From Bdellovibrionales bacterium (GTDB lineage Bacteria; Bdellovibrionota; Bdellovibrionia; Bdellovibrionales; UBA1609), in contig JAKUPT010000014.1 in the NCBI GenBank assembly GCA_022450595.1, forward strand, positions 1 to 56,410: a stretch of DNA of 56,410 nt, written 5' to 3'. The notes under the pieces were generated by a model. The model was not told where the DNA came from. It saw nothing but the letters and a program-made list of their open reading frames with translations, and did not search any database. Of this stretch, positions 8,481 to 17,620 are shown piece after piece (position 1 is the stretch's first letter; every line of letters begins with the position of its first letter). The translations under genes and the position numbers were made by a program.

Positions 8481-9584
8481 ATGATTCCATTTATAGATTT
8501 AAAAGCTCAATATAATGATTTAAAAACTGATATAAACCAACAAATACAAAATGTATTAGAACACGGACAGTTTATTTTAGGGCCAGAAGTTAAAGAACTT
8601 GAATCACAAATGTCATCATATTTAGGTGTCAAACACAGTCTAACATGTGCCAGTGGAACTGACGCTCTTTTAATGGCCTTAATGGCTTTAGATATCAAAC
8701 CTGGTGATGAAGTCATCACTCCTAACTTTTCTTTTTTTGCCACAGCTGAAGTTGTAGCTTTTCTTGGAGCCACTCCTGTATTTGTTGATGTCGATAAAGA
8801 CACTTACAATATTAGTGTTGAGTCTATTGAAAAAGCCTTGTCTCCAAAAACAAAAGCTATTATTCCCGTTTCACTCTATGGCCAAATGCCGGATATGGAC
8901 GCCATCATGACCCTGGCTGATCATCACGATCTATACGTTATAGAAGATGCCGCACAGAGTTTTGGAGCTGGCTACCTTGGAAGAAAAAGCGGTTCTATTG
9001 CACATATTAGCTGTACAAGTTTTTTTCCAGCCAAGCCTCTTGGGTGTTATGGAGATGGCGGAGCTGTTTTTACTAATAGTGATGAGCTCAAAGAAAAGCT
9101 AGAAATTATTAGAAACCATGGCCAGACCCAAAGATATCATCACGAGATGATTGGTATTAATGGCCGCCTGGACACTATGCAATGTGCAATATTACTCACA
9201 AAACTTGCAAAATATGATTGGGAAGTTGAAGAGCGACAAAAGGTGGCTAATAAATACAATGAGGCCTTTGAAGAACTTAAATCTCATGAACTTATCACTC
9301 CCGTCGTAAAAGAAGGTAGAAAGTCTGTCTGGGCCCAATACACTTTAGCTTTTTCTAACCGCGACGCTATAATTAAACATTTAAATGACAAACAAATACC
9401 TACATCTGTTCACTATCCAAAACCATTATCTGAACAACCAGCACTGAGTGGTAAATATCGTTCTGAAAACACTCCTAATAGCTTTTGGGCTGCTGAAAGT
9501 GTTTTTAGTCTTCCAATGCATCCATATATGAAAGAGGATGACCAACAACAAGTCATAGAAGCTGTAAAAAGCTTTTTTAAATAG
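8481..9584 (+). CDS. DegT/DnrJ/EryC1/StrS-family PLP-dependent sugar aminotransferase
   Basis: A 367-residue aminotransferase acting on keto-sugar nucleotides, as in WbpE/WlbC-type enzymes that build amino sugars for LPS O-chains or glycans. Family marks are MIPFIDLKAQY at the N-terminus, CASGTDALLMAL (56-67), the PLP-contacting EDAAQSFGA (155-163), and the Schiff-base Lys185 in FFPAKPLGCYGDGGA. The open frame runs back to 8427, but the conserved N-terminus starts at ATG 8481, with AAAGGA ten bases upstream. The next gene follows ten bases after the stop, so an operon with the TIGR03546/TIGR03545 pair is likely. manC is divergent from it. Confidence 0.9.
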   Translation: MIPFIDLKAQYNDLKTDINQQIQNVLEHGQFILGPEVKELESQMSSYLGVKHSLTCASGTDALLMALMALDIKPGDEVITPNFSFFATAEVVAFLGATPVFVDVDKDTYNISVESIEKALSPKTKAIIPVSLYGQMPDMDAIMTLADHHDLYVIEDAAQSFGAGYLGRKSGSIAHISCTSFFPAKPLGCYGDGGAVFTNSDELKEKLEIIRNHGQTQRYHHEMIGINGRLDTMQCAILLTKLAKYDWEVEERQKVANKYNEAFEELKSHELITPVVKEGRKSVWAQYTLAFSNRDAIIKHLNDKQIPTSVHYPKPLSEQPALSGKYRSENTPNSFWAAESVFSLPMHPYMKEDDQQQVIEAVKSFFK

Positions 9585-9594
9585 GAGAGCTATT

Positions 9595-10119
9595 TTGGGG
9601 GTTTTACTTAAACAAATATTTGGACTGATTAAACTTTTAAACTCTGAAACTGGGCAAAACCAAATCGCTGCTGGTATTGCCGCAGGTTTTATTTTGGGCA
9701 TGACCCCTGCGTTTTCCCTGCAGACAGTTTTAGTCATTATTCTCGTTCTTTTGTTCCGGGTTCAATTAGGAGCTGTACTCATTTCCAGTTTCTTTTTTGC
9801 TTTTATGGCTTATATTTTAGACCCCCTTTTTCATTCTGTTGGACAAAACATATTGCAAACAAACAGTCTTCAGCCAATCTTTACAAGCATGTACAATATG
9901 CCAATTCTACCCTTTACTCGTTTTAACAACACTATTGTTATGGGATCAGCCGCCGTCACAATTGCCCTGTTTCCAGTCATTTTTATTATCAGCCGTATTT
10001 TAATTTTTAAATACCAAGACAAAGTTTTAAAACGTTTTAAAGACAGCAAGTTTTGGAAGTTTGTAAAAGCCACAAGTTTTTACAAGTGGTATCAAAAATA
10101 TGATGAACTTTACGGCTAA
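9595..10119 (+). CDS. TIGR03546-family membrane protein
   Basis: A 174-residue integral membrane protein. Hydrophobic segments occur near 27-50 (GIAAGFILGMTPAFSL), 52-85 and 118-140, and the C-terminus is short and basic (KYQDKVLKRFKDSKFWKF). The family is uncharacterised and usually forms a two-gene pair with TIGR03545, which is exactly the next gene here. Start is TTG at 9595, supported by AGGAGAG five bases upstream and overlapping the stop of the aminotransferase gene. Function is unknown; pairing with an AsmA-like partner suggests a role at the envelope. Confidence 0.75.
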   Translation: MGVLLKQIFGLIKLLNSETGQNQIAAGIAAGFILGMTPAFSLQTVLVIILVLLFRVQLGAVLISSFFFAFMAYILDPLFHSVGQNILQTNSLQPIFTSMYNMPILPFTRFNNTIVMGSAAVTIALFPVIFIISRILIFKYQDKVLKRFKDSKFWKFVKATSFYKWYQKYDELYG

Positions 10120-10133
10120 AGGAGCATTTAAGG

Positions 10134-12062
10134 ATGAGTGACTCTCCTAAAAAGATCAAAAGAAAGGGCCCATTTAGATCTGGGGCTATCATAAGCATAA
10201 TCGTTTTTCTTGCCTTAGTTGTAAGTTACTTTTATTTCTTTTTTGATAACCATTTAAAAAATCTGGCGGAATGGACTGGAACTCAAGTTTATGGGGCTGA
10301 GATTAATATCTCAAATTTAAAACTTGATTTTATCGATGCAAAGTTTCAGGTACAAGGCATACAAGTCACCAATAAGTCTAACCCTTCAGAAAACCTTATC
10401 GAAATCGACAACATTGAGTTTCAAGCTTTGTGGGATGCTTTACTCCGAGCCAAAGTTGTTGTTGAAACAACTCGAGTACAAGGAGTTGCCCTTTACACTA
10501 AACGTAAAAGACCTGGAAGAATCATTCCAAAAAGCGAACGAAATAAAGGCCCCGCAAAAGCTCTGAATGAGATCGAAGACAAGGCCCTTGAGCAGGCTAA
10601 GTCTCAATACAATGAAAACATTATTGGAGATGCAGCAAGCTTGGTTGCAGGAACTGACCCTTCTGATCAACTAGAGCTTATAAAATCTGAGCTTCAGTCA
10701 GAGAAAAAACTAAAAGAGCTACAAAACTTTGTAGACGAAAAAAAGCAAGCCTGGGAGCAAAGACTAAAAACCTTACCTAACAAAGAAGACATTGAAGCTC
10801 TTCAAACTAAAATTAAGTCTTTAAAGCTAGACACCGGCAACCTCAAAGAGTTTGCAGCCTCTGTTAAAGAAGCTGAGAAGGTTATAAAAGAAGCCGATGA
10901 AAAAATTAAAACCATCGATAAAGCTCAAAAAGATCTTAAGTCTGATCTAAAAACTGTAAATAACTCCACCAAAAGCATTGAAGACTATGTCGACTCTGAC
11001 ATTAAAGACTTACAAAAGCGCCTTAATATCCCAAGCATAGACATGGGTGACTTTTCAAAAACTCTTTTTCTTGGAATGATTGCTGAAAAGACAGCTTCTT
11101 ACAAAAAATATTATGAGCTAATTAAAGACTATCTTCCTCCGAAAAAAACAGCAGAAAACGCAGAACCTAAGTCAGAGCTTATTCCTAAAAAAAGAGGAGC
11201 CGGTAGAGACATCACATACCCCATCACCACTGGCTACCCTAACCTTTGGATCAAAGAGATCAAGCTTAGCTCAAAGGCCACAGACAAAGGTTTTTCTGGC
11301 GATGTGGATGGAACTATCACCAATGTAACGACTCAGCCTGTGGTGCTTAAAAAACCAGTGAATATTAATCTTAAAGCCGACTTTAAAAAACAAAACATAT
11401 TAGGCATAAGTCTAAAAGGAATTGTGGATCACACGACTGAAACCCCCAAACAAAACTTTCAACTTTTTGTTAAGTCATTTCCAGTCAACGGCCAAAAGTT
11501 GGTCTCTAGTAAAGATTTAAACCTAAGCATCAAAGATTCAGTGGCACAACTACAAGCCCAGCTTAAAAGCCAATCTGAACAGGTTTTAATGCAGTCAAAA
11601 ATACTTTTTAACAAAGTAGACTATATGGTTGAAAGCCCCTCAAATGAGCTAAAAACATTTACCGAGTCCGTGGTGAACGACATACCTCAAATCAATGTTT
11701 TAACCTCCATGGCAGGAACTTGGAGTAAAGCTCGCTGGAAAGTAGAGTCCAACCTAGGCAGAGCCTTTTCTAATAGTTTCAAAAAACAACTTCAAAATAA
11801 AATAGACCAGGTGAAAGCTGACCTAAAAAACCAAGTAGAAAGTAAAATTTCCGCAGAAAAAGAAAAGCTCAATAAACAAATCCAGAACTTCACCAAACAG
11901 TACGAATCTAAAATTGACGAAGTTAATAAAAAAGCCAACATGGCCAAAAAAGAGGCCGAGAAAAGTTTAGAAAGCAAAAAAGAGGCTAAGAAAAAAGAAG
12001 GCATTAAAAAGCTCGAAGAAGAAGGTAAGAAGCTTCTAAAAGATCTTAAAATAGGATTTTAA
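10134..12062 (+). CDS. TIGR03545-family envelope protein with AsmA-like N-terminus and coiled coils
   Basis: A 642-residue protein with a cytoplasmic basic start, one membrane anchor (about 17-38, IISIIVFLALVVSYFYFFF) and a large periplasmic part. The segment after the anchor (GAEINISNLKLDFIDAKFQVQGIQVTN is the region, residues about 54-80) resembles the beginning of AsmA-type proteins. Lys/Glu-rich coiled coil is predicted around 165-290 and again 560-640. The middle carries RGAGRDITYP followed by WIKEIKLSS, a pattern I associate with TIGR03545. AAGGAGC and AAGG precede the ATG, 14 bases after the membrane partner. A joint role in lipid or envelope transport is possible but not shown. Confidence 0.75.
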   Translation: MSDSPKKIKRKGPFRSGAIISIIVFLALVVSYFYFFFDNHLKNLAEWTGTQVYGAEINISNLKLDFIDAKFQVQGIQVTNKSNPSENLIEIDNIEFQALWDALLRAKVVVETTRVQGVALYTKRKRPGRIIPKSERNKGPAKALNEIEDKALEQAKSQYNENIIGDAASLVAGTDPSDQLELIKSELQSEKKLKELQNFVDEKKQAWEQRLKTLPNKEDIEALQTKIKSLKLDTGNLKEFAASVKEAEKVIKEADEKIKTIDKAQKDLKSDLKTVNNSTKSIEDYVDSDIKDLQKRLNIPSIDMGDFSKTLFLGMIAEKTASYKKYYELIKDYLPPKKTAENAEPKSELIPKKRGAGRDITYPITTGYPNLWIKEIKLSSKATDKGFSGDVDGTITNVTTQPVVLKKPVNINLKADFKKQNILGISLKGIVDHTTETPKQNFQLFVKSFPVNGQKLVSSKDLNLSIKDSVAQLQAQLKSQSEQVLMQSKILFNKVDYMVESPSNELKTFTESVVNDIPQINVLTSMAGTWSKARWKVESNLGRAFSNSFKKQLQNKIDQVKADLKNQVESKISAEKEKLNKQIQNFTKQYESKIDEVNKKANMAKKEAEKSLESKKEAKKKEGIKKLEEEGKKLLKDLKIGF

Positions 12063-12103
12063 AATTTATACTCAGAGAACCTGACTCTATTTGGTTTTTT
12101 TAG

Positions 12104-12285
12104 ATTAAGATGATTTTAATACAGTTTGATAGTAGTGCAATCTTATAAGTCTTAGGTGATTTAAACACAAATTGAAATTAGTTCAGTTTATTAGAGTTAG
12201 TTGATTTAAATGAAATTTGAAACTAATACAGCTTCTTAGATATAGATGATTAAAATGCAACTCATCTATTTCATCTTATCTTAAC
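12104..12285. repeat. degenerate tandem repeat, about 44-base unit, about four copies
   Basis: The 275-base gap between the two convergent genes (12063-12337) contains a repeated pattern. Units begin near 12104, 12152, 12196 and 12241, each starting TTAG or TTAA, followed by the core TGATTTAAA or TGATTTTAA, then an AAATTGAAA-like block and a CAG-containing end. The second and third units match at roughly three quarters of positions; the outer two are more worn. The rest of the gap is AT-rich with no gene. The role is unknown. Confidence 0.5.
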
Positions 12286-12337
12286 TGAAACTTTCTAAGT
12301 TAATAAATTTAATTATTAAATAAGATCAGAAAAATTT

Positions 12338-12907
12338 TTATTTAGTCTTGTCTTTATTTAGAAAACTTTGAAAGAACAAAAGAGCATCCGGTGTGTCCCA
12401 TTCTTCGGCGCCAGCGATTTTTCTAATCAGCTTTTGATCTTTGCCAATGATATAACTCTCTGGCAGGGCTTCTACTTTAAAGCTTTTGGAATAGGTCTTA
12501 TCCTCATCCCAGACCACTATAAATTGATCCTCAGGCACCTTAAAGGCCTTTAGAAAGCTGTCTATATCATCTCTTGTATAGTCCATAGAAAAGGCAATGA
12601 TCATCACGTCTTCAGGAAACTTTTCTAACAAGTTGATCATGGAAGGAAACTCTTTAATACAGGGGTCACACCATGAAGCCCAAAAGTTAATAATCACTAT
12701 TTTGTCTTTAAAGTCGTAGAGCTCATAAGTCTCACCATATATATCAGTAAATTTAAAATTCTCAGCTCCAGTGGTTTCAAGCTCTTCCAATAGATCTAAG
12801 TGCTGTGCCGTATTTGATTCATCAATATAGTTTTTTAAGTAATACCAACTAATTCCAAGCCCGATAGTTGTAAGAACAAATAAAATTAAAATAATATGCT
12901 TTTTCAT
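12338..12907 (-). CDS. TlpA/ResA-like membrane-anchored thioredoxin
   Basis: A 189-residue protein with an N-terminal membrane anchor (about 4-26) and a thioredoxin fold facing the periplasm. The redox motif is WASWCDPCIKEFP (CxxC), followed by the cis-Pro region VEALPESYIIG. TlpA/ResA proteins reduce disulfides, often in cytochrome c maturation or for secreted proteins. Which target applies here is not visible. The start is ATG 12907 with GGTGG seven bases upstream; a TTG three bases earlier is in frame but too close. It lies after the terminator of the ribosomal protein run, so it is probably transcribed separately or by read-through. Confidence 0.85.
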   Translation of the reverse strand: MKKHIILILFVLTTIGLGISWYYLKNYIDESNTAQHLDLLEELETTGAENFKFTDIYGETYELYDFKDKIVIINFWASWCDPCIKEFPSMINLLEKFPEDVMIIAFSMDYTRDDIDSFLKAFKVPEDQFIVVWDEDKTYSKSFKVEALPESYIIGKDQKLIRKIAGAEEWDTPDALLFFQSFLNKDKTK

Positions 12908-12920
12908 CAAAGGACCACCT

Positions 12921-12952
12921 AAAAAAAAACCCTCAGAAAAAGTAACTGAGGG
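12921..12952 (-). terminator. rho-independent terminator after rplQ
   Basis: On the minus strand the stem CCCTCAG/CTGAGGG (12930-12936 with 12946-12952, loop nine bases) is followed by a run of nine T (12921-12929 on the plus strand as A). It closes the S10-spc-alpha transcript. Confidence 0.9.
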
Positions 12953-12985
12953 TCTGAAATTATCTAATTTATATAAGAGCTTTAA

Positions 12986-13474
12986 TTATCTTGCAACTCT
13001 TCTCGCTTGTCTTTGAGACTTTCTAAGCTTTTTCTTAGCAAGCTCAACACGCTTTTCATTTTTTTGAGCCTTTTCAGCTTCAAGCTTTTCTACTTGTTCA
13101 GAAAAGTTCTCAGGCACTTGATAGTCAACAAACTCAATGTATGCCATTTCCGCTTGGTCACCAGGACGTGCACCTAATTTAATAATACGAGTGTAACCTC
13201 CTGGTCTTTCTTGAAAACGCTTACCTAAATCATCAACCAAAGTTTTCACTGTGTTTTTGTTAGGATAACGGCTTAACAAAACACGTCTTGCGTGAAGGTT
13301 TTGTTTTTTACCCATAGTTACAGCTTTTTCAACATGACGACGAAGCTCTTTAGCCTTTGGCAAAGTTGTTTTAATGCGGCCATGTTCTACCAGTGAATCA
13401 ACAAGGCCTCTTAATAAGGCTCTTTTTGGTCCATGTCTTCTTCCAAAATTATGTTTTACTACTCTATGTCTCAT
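12986..13474 (-). CDS. rplQ: 50S ribosomal protein L17
   Basis: Large-subunit protein near the exit tunnel and last gene of the alpha operon. The N-terminus MRHRVVKHNFGR followed by HGPKRALLRGL is diagnostic. At 162 residues it is longer than the roughly 127 of E. coli. The extra C-terminal part (about 125-162) is highly charged, Lys/Glu then Lys/Arg-rich (KKKLRKSQRQARRVAR), and is probably a helical tail. GGAG lies six bases before the ATG. A strong terminator follows. Confidence 0.98.
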   Translation of the reverse strand: MRHRVVKHNFGRRHGPKRALLRGLVDSLVEHGRIKTTLPKAKELRRHVEKAVTMGKKQNLHARRVLLSRYPNKNTVKTLVDDLGKRFQERPGGYTRIIKLGARPGDQAEMAYIEFVDYQVPENFSEQVEKLEAEKAQKNEKRVELAKKKLRKSQRQARRVAR

Positions 13475-13503
13475 AACTTACTCCACAATTATGCTTAAGC
13501 TTT

Positions 13504-14568
13504 TTAGTTTGGCGTCTCTGTGCTAGTAGCAGCAACTGATACTGGCTTATGAGTATTTGGATCCCAGTTAGCTGGTGGCCAACCATCGATTTTCATACCC
13601 AAAGATAATCCCATTTGTTGTAGAATGTCTTTAATTTCATTTAATGAGTTTCTACCAATGTTTTTAGTTTTTAACATCTCAGCTTCGCTCTTAGTTACTA
13701 ACTCACCGATAAAACGAATGTTTGCGTTTTTAAGGCAGTTAGCACTTCTCACTGAAAGCTCTAAATCATCAACAGATCTGAAAAGATTGTCGTTAAGTTT
13801 AGGCTGCTTTGTTTTTGTTTCTTCTTCTTGAGGCTCAAAATCTTCATCAAAAGTCATAAAGATTTGAAGTTGTTCTTTAATAATTTTAGAAGCTAATGCT
13901 ACAGCCTCTTCTGGCTTTAAAGAACCATCAGTCCAAGCTTCAAGAACTAAAGCGTCATAGTCTGTTCTTTGACCAACACGTGCACTGTTAACAGCATAGT
14001 TAACTTTTTGAATAGGTGAAAATAAAGAGTCAACAGCAATATAACCAACATCTAAGTCTTGATTGTGAGCATCCGCTTCAACAAATCCTCTTCCAAAAGC
14101 AACATTGATTTCGGCTTCAAACTTACCATCTTTACCAAGAGTTGCGATTTGCTGCTCAGGGTTTAAGACCTCAACTTGGTCCGTGGTAATAATATCTGCT
14201 GCTGTTACAGGGCCAGCTTCAGTTTTAGAAATTCTTAATTTAATTGGTTCAGATGTGTATTGTTTAAATCTGATTTGTTTTAAGTTTAAGATAATATCAG
14301 TCACATCTTCTAGGACATCTGGCATAGTACTGAACTCATGCAACACACCTTCAAACTTAACAGATGTAATTGCAGAACCCATCATTGAGCTAAGTAAAAC
14401 TCTTCTTAAAGAGTTCCCAAGAGTAACACCGTAACCACGCTCAAGGGGTTTAACAGTAAATTTACCATAAGTGTTTGTTAGTGAGTCTTTGTCCACTTCA
14501 AACCCTTTTGGTCTAATTAGATCTCTCCAAAACATGTAATAGTGTTGCTGTAAATTTAGCTCAGCCAA
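13504..14568 (-). CDS. rpoA: RNA polymerase alpha subunit
   Basis: The 354-residue alpha subunit forms the dimer that seeds polymerase assembly; its C-terminal domain binds UP elements and activators. The N-terminal domain shows GYGVTLGNSLRRVLLSS, and the C-terminal domain the NIRFIGELV and NEIKDILQQMGLSLGM helices. The open frame extends to 14601, but GAGGAG six bases before the TTG at 14566-14568 marks the likely start, leaving MAELNLQQHYYMFWRDLIRPKG-type N-terminus (an extension of about a dozen residues before the conserved FWRDLIRPK). It follows rpsK directly: rpsD (S4), usual between them, is absent. Confidence 0.97.
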   Translation of the reverse strand: MAELNLQQHYYMFWRDLIRPKGFEVDKDSLTNTYGKFTVKPLERGYGVTLGNSLRRVLLSSMMGSAITSVKFEGVLHEFSTMPDVLEDVTDIILNLKQIRFKQYTSEPIKLRISKTEAGPVTAADIITTDQVEVLNPEQQIATLGKDGKFEAEINVAFGRGFVEADAHNQDLDVGYIAVDSLFSPIQKVNYAVNSARVGQRTDYDALVLEAWTDGSLKPEEAVALASKIIKEQLQIFMTFDEDFEPQEEETKTKQPKLNDNLFRSVDDLELSVRSANCLKNANIRFIGELVTKSEAEMLKTKNIGRNSLNEIKDILQQMGLSLGMKIDGWPPANWDPNTHKPVSVAATSTETPN

Positions 14569-14604
14569 AGTGCGCTCCTCGTTTAAAAATTTAAAAATCA
14601 AAAA

Positions 14605-14991
14605 TTATATACGTCTTCTTTTAGGAGGACGGCATCCGTTGTGAGGAATTGGAGTGATGTCTCTTAGAGAAGACACTCTTAATCCCGCACTAGCAACCGC
14701 TCTCACAGCAGGCTCACGTCCTGCACCAGGGCCATTGATAAAAACATCAACAGACTTCATGCCATTTTCTAAAGCTTTTTTTGCAGCATCTTCAGCAGCA
14801 ACTTGAGCAGCAAAAGGAGTCCCTTTACGGCTTCCTTTAAAACCAAGAAACCCTGCTGATGACCAGCAAACAGCTCCACCACTTGGATCTGTTATAGTTA
14901 CTATGGTATTACCAAATCCTGCCGCCACATAGCAACGTCCATGAGGTACATTCTTTTTAACTTTTCTTTTCGTAGTTTTTTTCGCAGCCAT
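14605..14991 (-). CDS. rpsK: 30S ribosomal protein S11
   Basis: Small-subunit platform protein close to the mRNA exit. The 128-residue sequence has [12 protein letters not shown] and [13 protein letters not shown], and ends with the typical [23 protein letters not shown] precedes the ATG. It lies 25 bases after rpsM and 36 bases before rpoA, inside the alpha operon. Confidence 0.98.
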   Translation of the reverse strand: MAAKKTTKRKVKKNVPHGRCYVAAGFGNTIVTITDPSGGAVCWSSAGFLGFKGSRKGTPFAAQVAAEDAAKKALENGMKSVDVFINGPGAGREPAVRAVASAGLRVSSLRDITPIPHNGCRPPKRRRI

Positions 14992-15016
14992 TCATCTTTC
15001 CTTTTATAATGAAGGA

Positions 15017-15385
15017 TTACTTCTTCTTATTTGCAACAGTTTTCTTTGGACCTTTACGTGTTCTAGCATTCTGACGAGTACTTTGACCACGCACAGGAAG
15101 ACCACGCTTATGTCTGATTCCACGGTAGCAACCTAAGTCCATGAGTCTTTTCATTGAAAGACCAAGATCTCTTCTTAGATCACCTTCTACTTTATAAGTT
15201 TCATCAATTAATGAACGCAGTTTTACAACTTGTTGTTCTGTCATCTGATGAGTGCGTAAGCTCTCTTCAAATCCAGCTTGCTTACAAAGATCTTTAGCGC
15301 GAGTTATTCCGATACCAAAGATGTAAGTCAGCGCAATTTCAATTCTTTTATTTTTTGGTAAATCTACACCTGCTATACGAGCCAT
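15017..15385 (-). CDS. rpsM: 30S ribosomal protein S13
   Basis: Head protein that contacts the P-site tRNA and the large subunit. [21 protein letters not shown]-like start, the H2TH region ([13 protein letters not shown]) and the basic tail [17 protein letters not shown] are all present in 122 residues. It begins three bases after the rpmJ stop, so the two are translated in tandem. Confidence 0.98.
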   Translation of the reverse strand: MARIAGVDLPKNKRIEIALTYIFGIGITRAKDLCKQAGFEESLRTHQMTEQQVVKLRSLIDETYKVEGDLRRDLGLSMKRLMDLGCYRGIRHKRGLPVRGQSTRQNARTRKGPKKTVANKKK

Positions 15386-15388
15386 TAC

Positions 15389-15502
15389 TTACCCCTGTCT
15401 CTGTTTATGTTTAGGGTTATCACAAATTACACGAATAATGCCTTGTCTTTTAATCAGCTTGCAGTTTTTGCAAATTTTCTTTACTGATGGCCTTACTTTC
15501 AT
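15389..15502 (-). CDS. rpmJ: 50S ribosomal protein L36 (zinc-binding form)
   Basis: A 37-residue protein, [19 protein letters not shown] followed by an Ile/Arg stretch and [11 protein letters not shown]. The CxxC...C...H set shows the zinc-ribbon (C+) form of L36. It stabilises the 23S rRNA near the peptidyl transferase center. It sits between adk and rpsM, where infA often precedes it; infA is not present here. The 146 bases between it and adk are AT-rich with no gene and no clear terminator, and may hold a promoter. Confidence 0.97.
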   Translation of the reverse strand: MKVRPSVKKICKNCKLIKRQGIIRVICDNPKHKQRQG

Positions 15503-15648
15503 TGCCTACCTCTTAAGTCCTAGTTTTTTAATTAAATATTTGATTTTATTTAACAAATATCAATAATAAACATATAATATACAAAGCGATCGCAAAAACT
15601 ACCATTTCATCCAAAAACTGTCCAGATAAAATGACAATATTATTACAA

Positions 15649-16290
15649 TTACTTCGTTACAGCCTCTTTGATTCGTTCAAAAACAGCTTCTGTGGCTCCT
15701 GTCCCGTCTATATCAAGCAATTTGTTTTGCGCTTGATAATAATCAATCAACGGAGCCGTATTTTTGCGATAAACCTCAAGTCTATCCTTGATGACTTCTT
15801 CCTTGTCATCAGCTCTTTGAATTACTTCTCCACCACAAACATCACAAACACCCTCTTTTTGAGTCGGCTTGGAGTCAGTATGGTAAACTGCACCACAGGC
15901 TTTACAAACTCTTCGTCCTGTAAGACGAGAAATTAGGGTCTCATCTGGCACACTTAGAGAAACCACCCAATCTAACTTTAAGTTTAGCTGATCAAGTAAC
16001 TTATCTAAGGCCTGAGCCTGAGGCTCAGTTCTTGGGAAACCATCTAAAATAAATGACTGCCCAGATAAGGATTTCAACTTTTCTTCAACCATTCCAATTA
16101 CAATTTCATCAGGGACAAGCTGCCCTTTATCCATATACTGCTTTGCTTTTTGCCCAAGCTCTGTATTGTTTTTCATCGCTGAACGAAAAAGATCTCCAGT
16201 GCTAATATGACGCATATCTAACTTTTCTACTAAAAAAGTAGACTGCGTACCTTTTCCTGCTCCTGGAGGGCCAAACAATAACAGATTCAT
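15649..16290 (-). CDS. adk: adenylate kinase
   Basis: Interconverts ATP+AMP and two ADP in the cytoplasm. The 213-residue protein has the P-loop GPPGAGKGTQ (7-16), the AMP site FILDGFPRT and the long-LID form with a zinc-type CKACGAVYH...CDVCGGEV set (four cysteines). It starts in a one-base TAATG overlap with the secY stop, which is the usual secY-adk coupling in the spc operon. Confidence 0.98.
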   Translation of the reverse strand: MNLLLFGPPGAGKGTQSTFLVEKLDMRHISTGDLFRSAMKNNTELGQKAKQYMDKGQLVPDEIVIGMVEEKLKSLSGQSFILDGFPRTEPQAQALDKLLDQLNLKLDWVVSLSVPDETLISRLTGRRVCKACGAVYHTDSKPTQKEGVCDVCGGEVIQRADDKEEVIKDRLEVYRKNTAPLIDYYQAQNKLLDIDGTGATEAVFERIKEAVTK

Positions 16291-17618
16291 TAATATCTAA
16301 CCCTTCTGCTTTTGGCTTTTGTGTTAGCCATCATTCCATCATATTTTGCAGTCAATAGATGTGATTGGATCTGTTGAGTCGTATCCAAAGCCACACCCAC
16401 AAGGATTAATAAACTGGTACCACCGAAATAAAATGGAACATTAATTTTATCTATCAAAAGTGTAGGTATAATACACACCACAGACAGGTAAACTGCACCA
16501 GATACCGTTAAACGATCTAAAACATATTTTAAAAAGTCAGCAGTGCTTCGCCCAGCACGAATTCCAGGTATAAAGCTTCCATATTTTTTTAAGTTATCCG
16601 CCACTTCATTGTGGTTGAAAACAATTTCGGTATAGAAAAAACAAAAGAACACAATCAATGCTGTAAATAAAACGTTATAAATAGAGCCTGTTGGTGTTAA
16701 TTGTTGCTGGATATTTTGAATCCATGGAGCATCAACAAATTGAGTGATCGTTGCTGGAAATGTTAATAAGCTTGATGCAAAAATTGGTGGAATCACATTG
16801 GCAAAGTTAATTTTTAATGGCAAGTGTGAGGCCTGTTGAGCCATAGCCGAATTCTTAGCCCCTCTTTGTGAGTGCTGAATAGGAATACGTCTTTGAGCCA
16901 CTTCCATATAAATGATACCTGCAATCACAGCAATCATACCGATGACTAACACTAAAGCTAATAATGGGCTTAAGTTACCTTCACCAGTACCTATCATATT
17001 CCATAAACTTACAGCTCCACTTGGGATACCCGCTGCAATACCGGCAAAGATAATCAAACTGGCTCCGTTACCAATACCTTTTTCAGTGATTTGCTCACCT
17101 AACCACATGATAAAACAAGATCCCGCAGTAAGAGTTATTGTAGTCATAATCTCAAAGGGAACAATTCCAAAATAAGGTGTACTAACAAGAGGCTGACCTC
17201 CAGGAGCACTAGAGTTCATAAACCAACTAGACATCGCATAACCTTGCACAATTGCAATCGCGACTGTGGCAAAACGCGTGTATTGGTTTAATTTTTTTCG
17301 ACCAGCCTCACCCTCTTTTTTTAATTGCTCAAGAGCAGGGACTGCGGACTGTAAAAGTTGAAAAATAATCGAAGCCGAAATGTAGGGCATGATTCCTAAA
17401 GCAAAAACAGAAAAACGCTCTAAAGCGCCTCCAGTAAATGTATTAAAAAGGCCAAACAAGCTTCCACTTGCCTGGTTAAAGAATTCCATCACAGCGTTAC
17501 CATCAACTCCAGGAGTGGGCACGGCCACACCAAGGCGATATATGGCTAAAACACCAAGGGTAAATAAAATTCTGTTTCTTAATTGTACTGGAAATACGAA
17601 GTTTTGCTTTGCTGCCAC
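16290..17618 (-). CDS. secY: preprotein translocase subunit SecY
   Basis: Channel subunit of the Sec translocon in the inner membrane. The 442 residues have about ten hydrophobic helices, the start region RNRILFTLGVLAIYRLGVAVPTPG (positions 12-35), and the plug/loop motifs GIMPYISASI and YTEIVFN. The cytoplasmic RRIPIQHSQR and KYGSFIPGIRAG loops for ribosome/SecA binding are intact. The start is GTG 17618, two bases after the rplO stop. Confidence 0.98.
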   Translation of the reverse strand: MAAKQNFVFPVQLRNRILFTLGVLAIYRLGVAVPTPGVDGNAVMEFFNQASGSLFGLFNTFTGGALERFSVFALGIMPYISASIIFQLLQSAVPALEQLKKEGEAGRKKLNQYTRFATVAIAIVQGYAMSSWFMNSSAPGGQPLVSTPYFGIVPFEIMTTITLTAGSCFIMWLGEQITEKGIGNGASLIIFAGIAAGIPSGAVSLWNMIGTGEGNLSPLLALVLVIGMIAVIAGIIYMEVAQRRIPIQHSQRGAKNSAMAQQASHLPLKINFANVIPPIFASSLLTFPATITQFVDAPWIQNIQQQLTPTGSIYNVLFTALIVFFCFFYTEIVFNHNEVADNLKKYGSFIPGIRAGRSTADFLKYVLDRLTVSGAVYLSVVCIIPTLLIDKINVPFYFGGTSLLILVGVALDTTQQIQSHLLTAKYDGMMANTKAKSRRVRY

Positions 17619-17620
17619 AA

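Noticed and set aside
15588-15595. GCGATCGC palindrome between adk and rpmJ as a regulatory site
   Set aside because: A single octamer, no second copy nearby, no clear link to a promoter.
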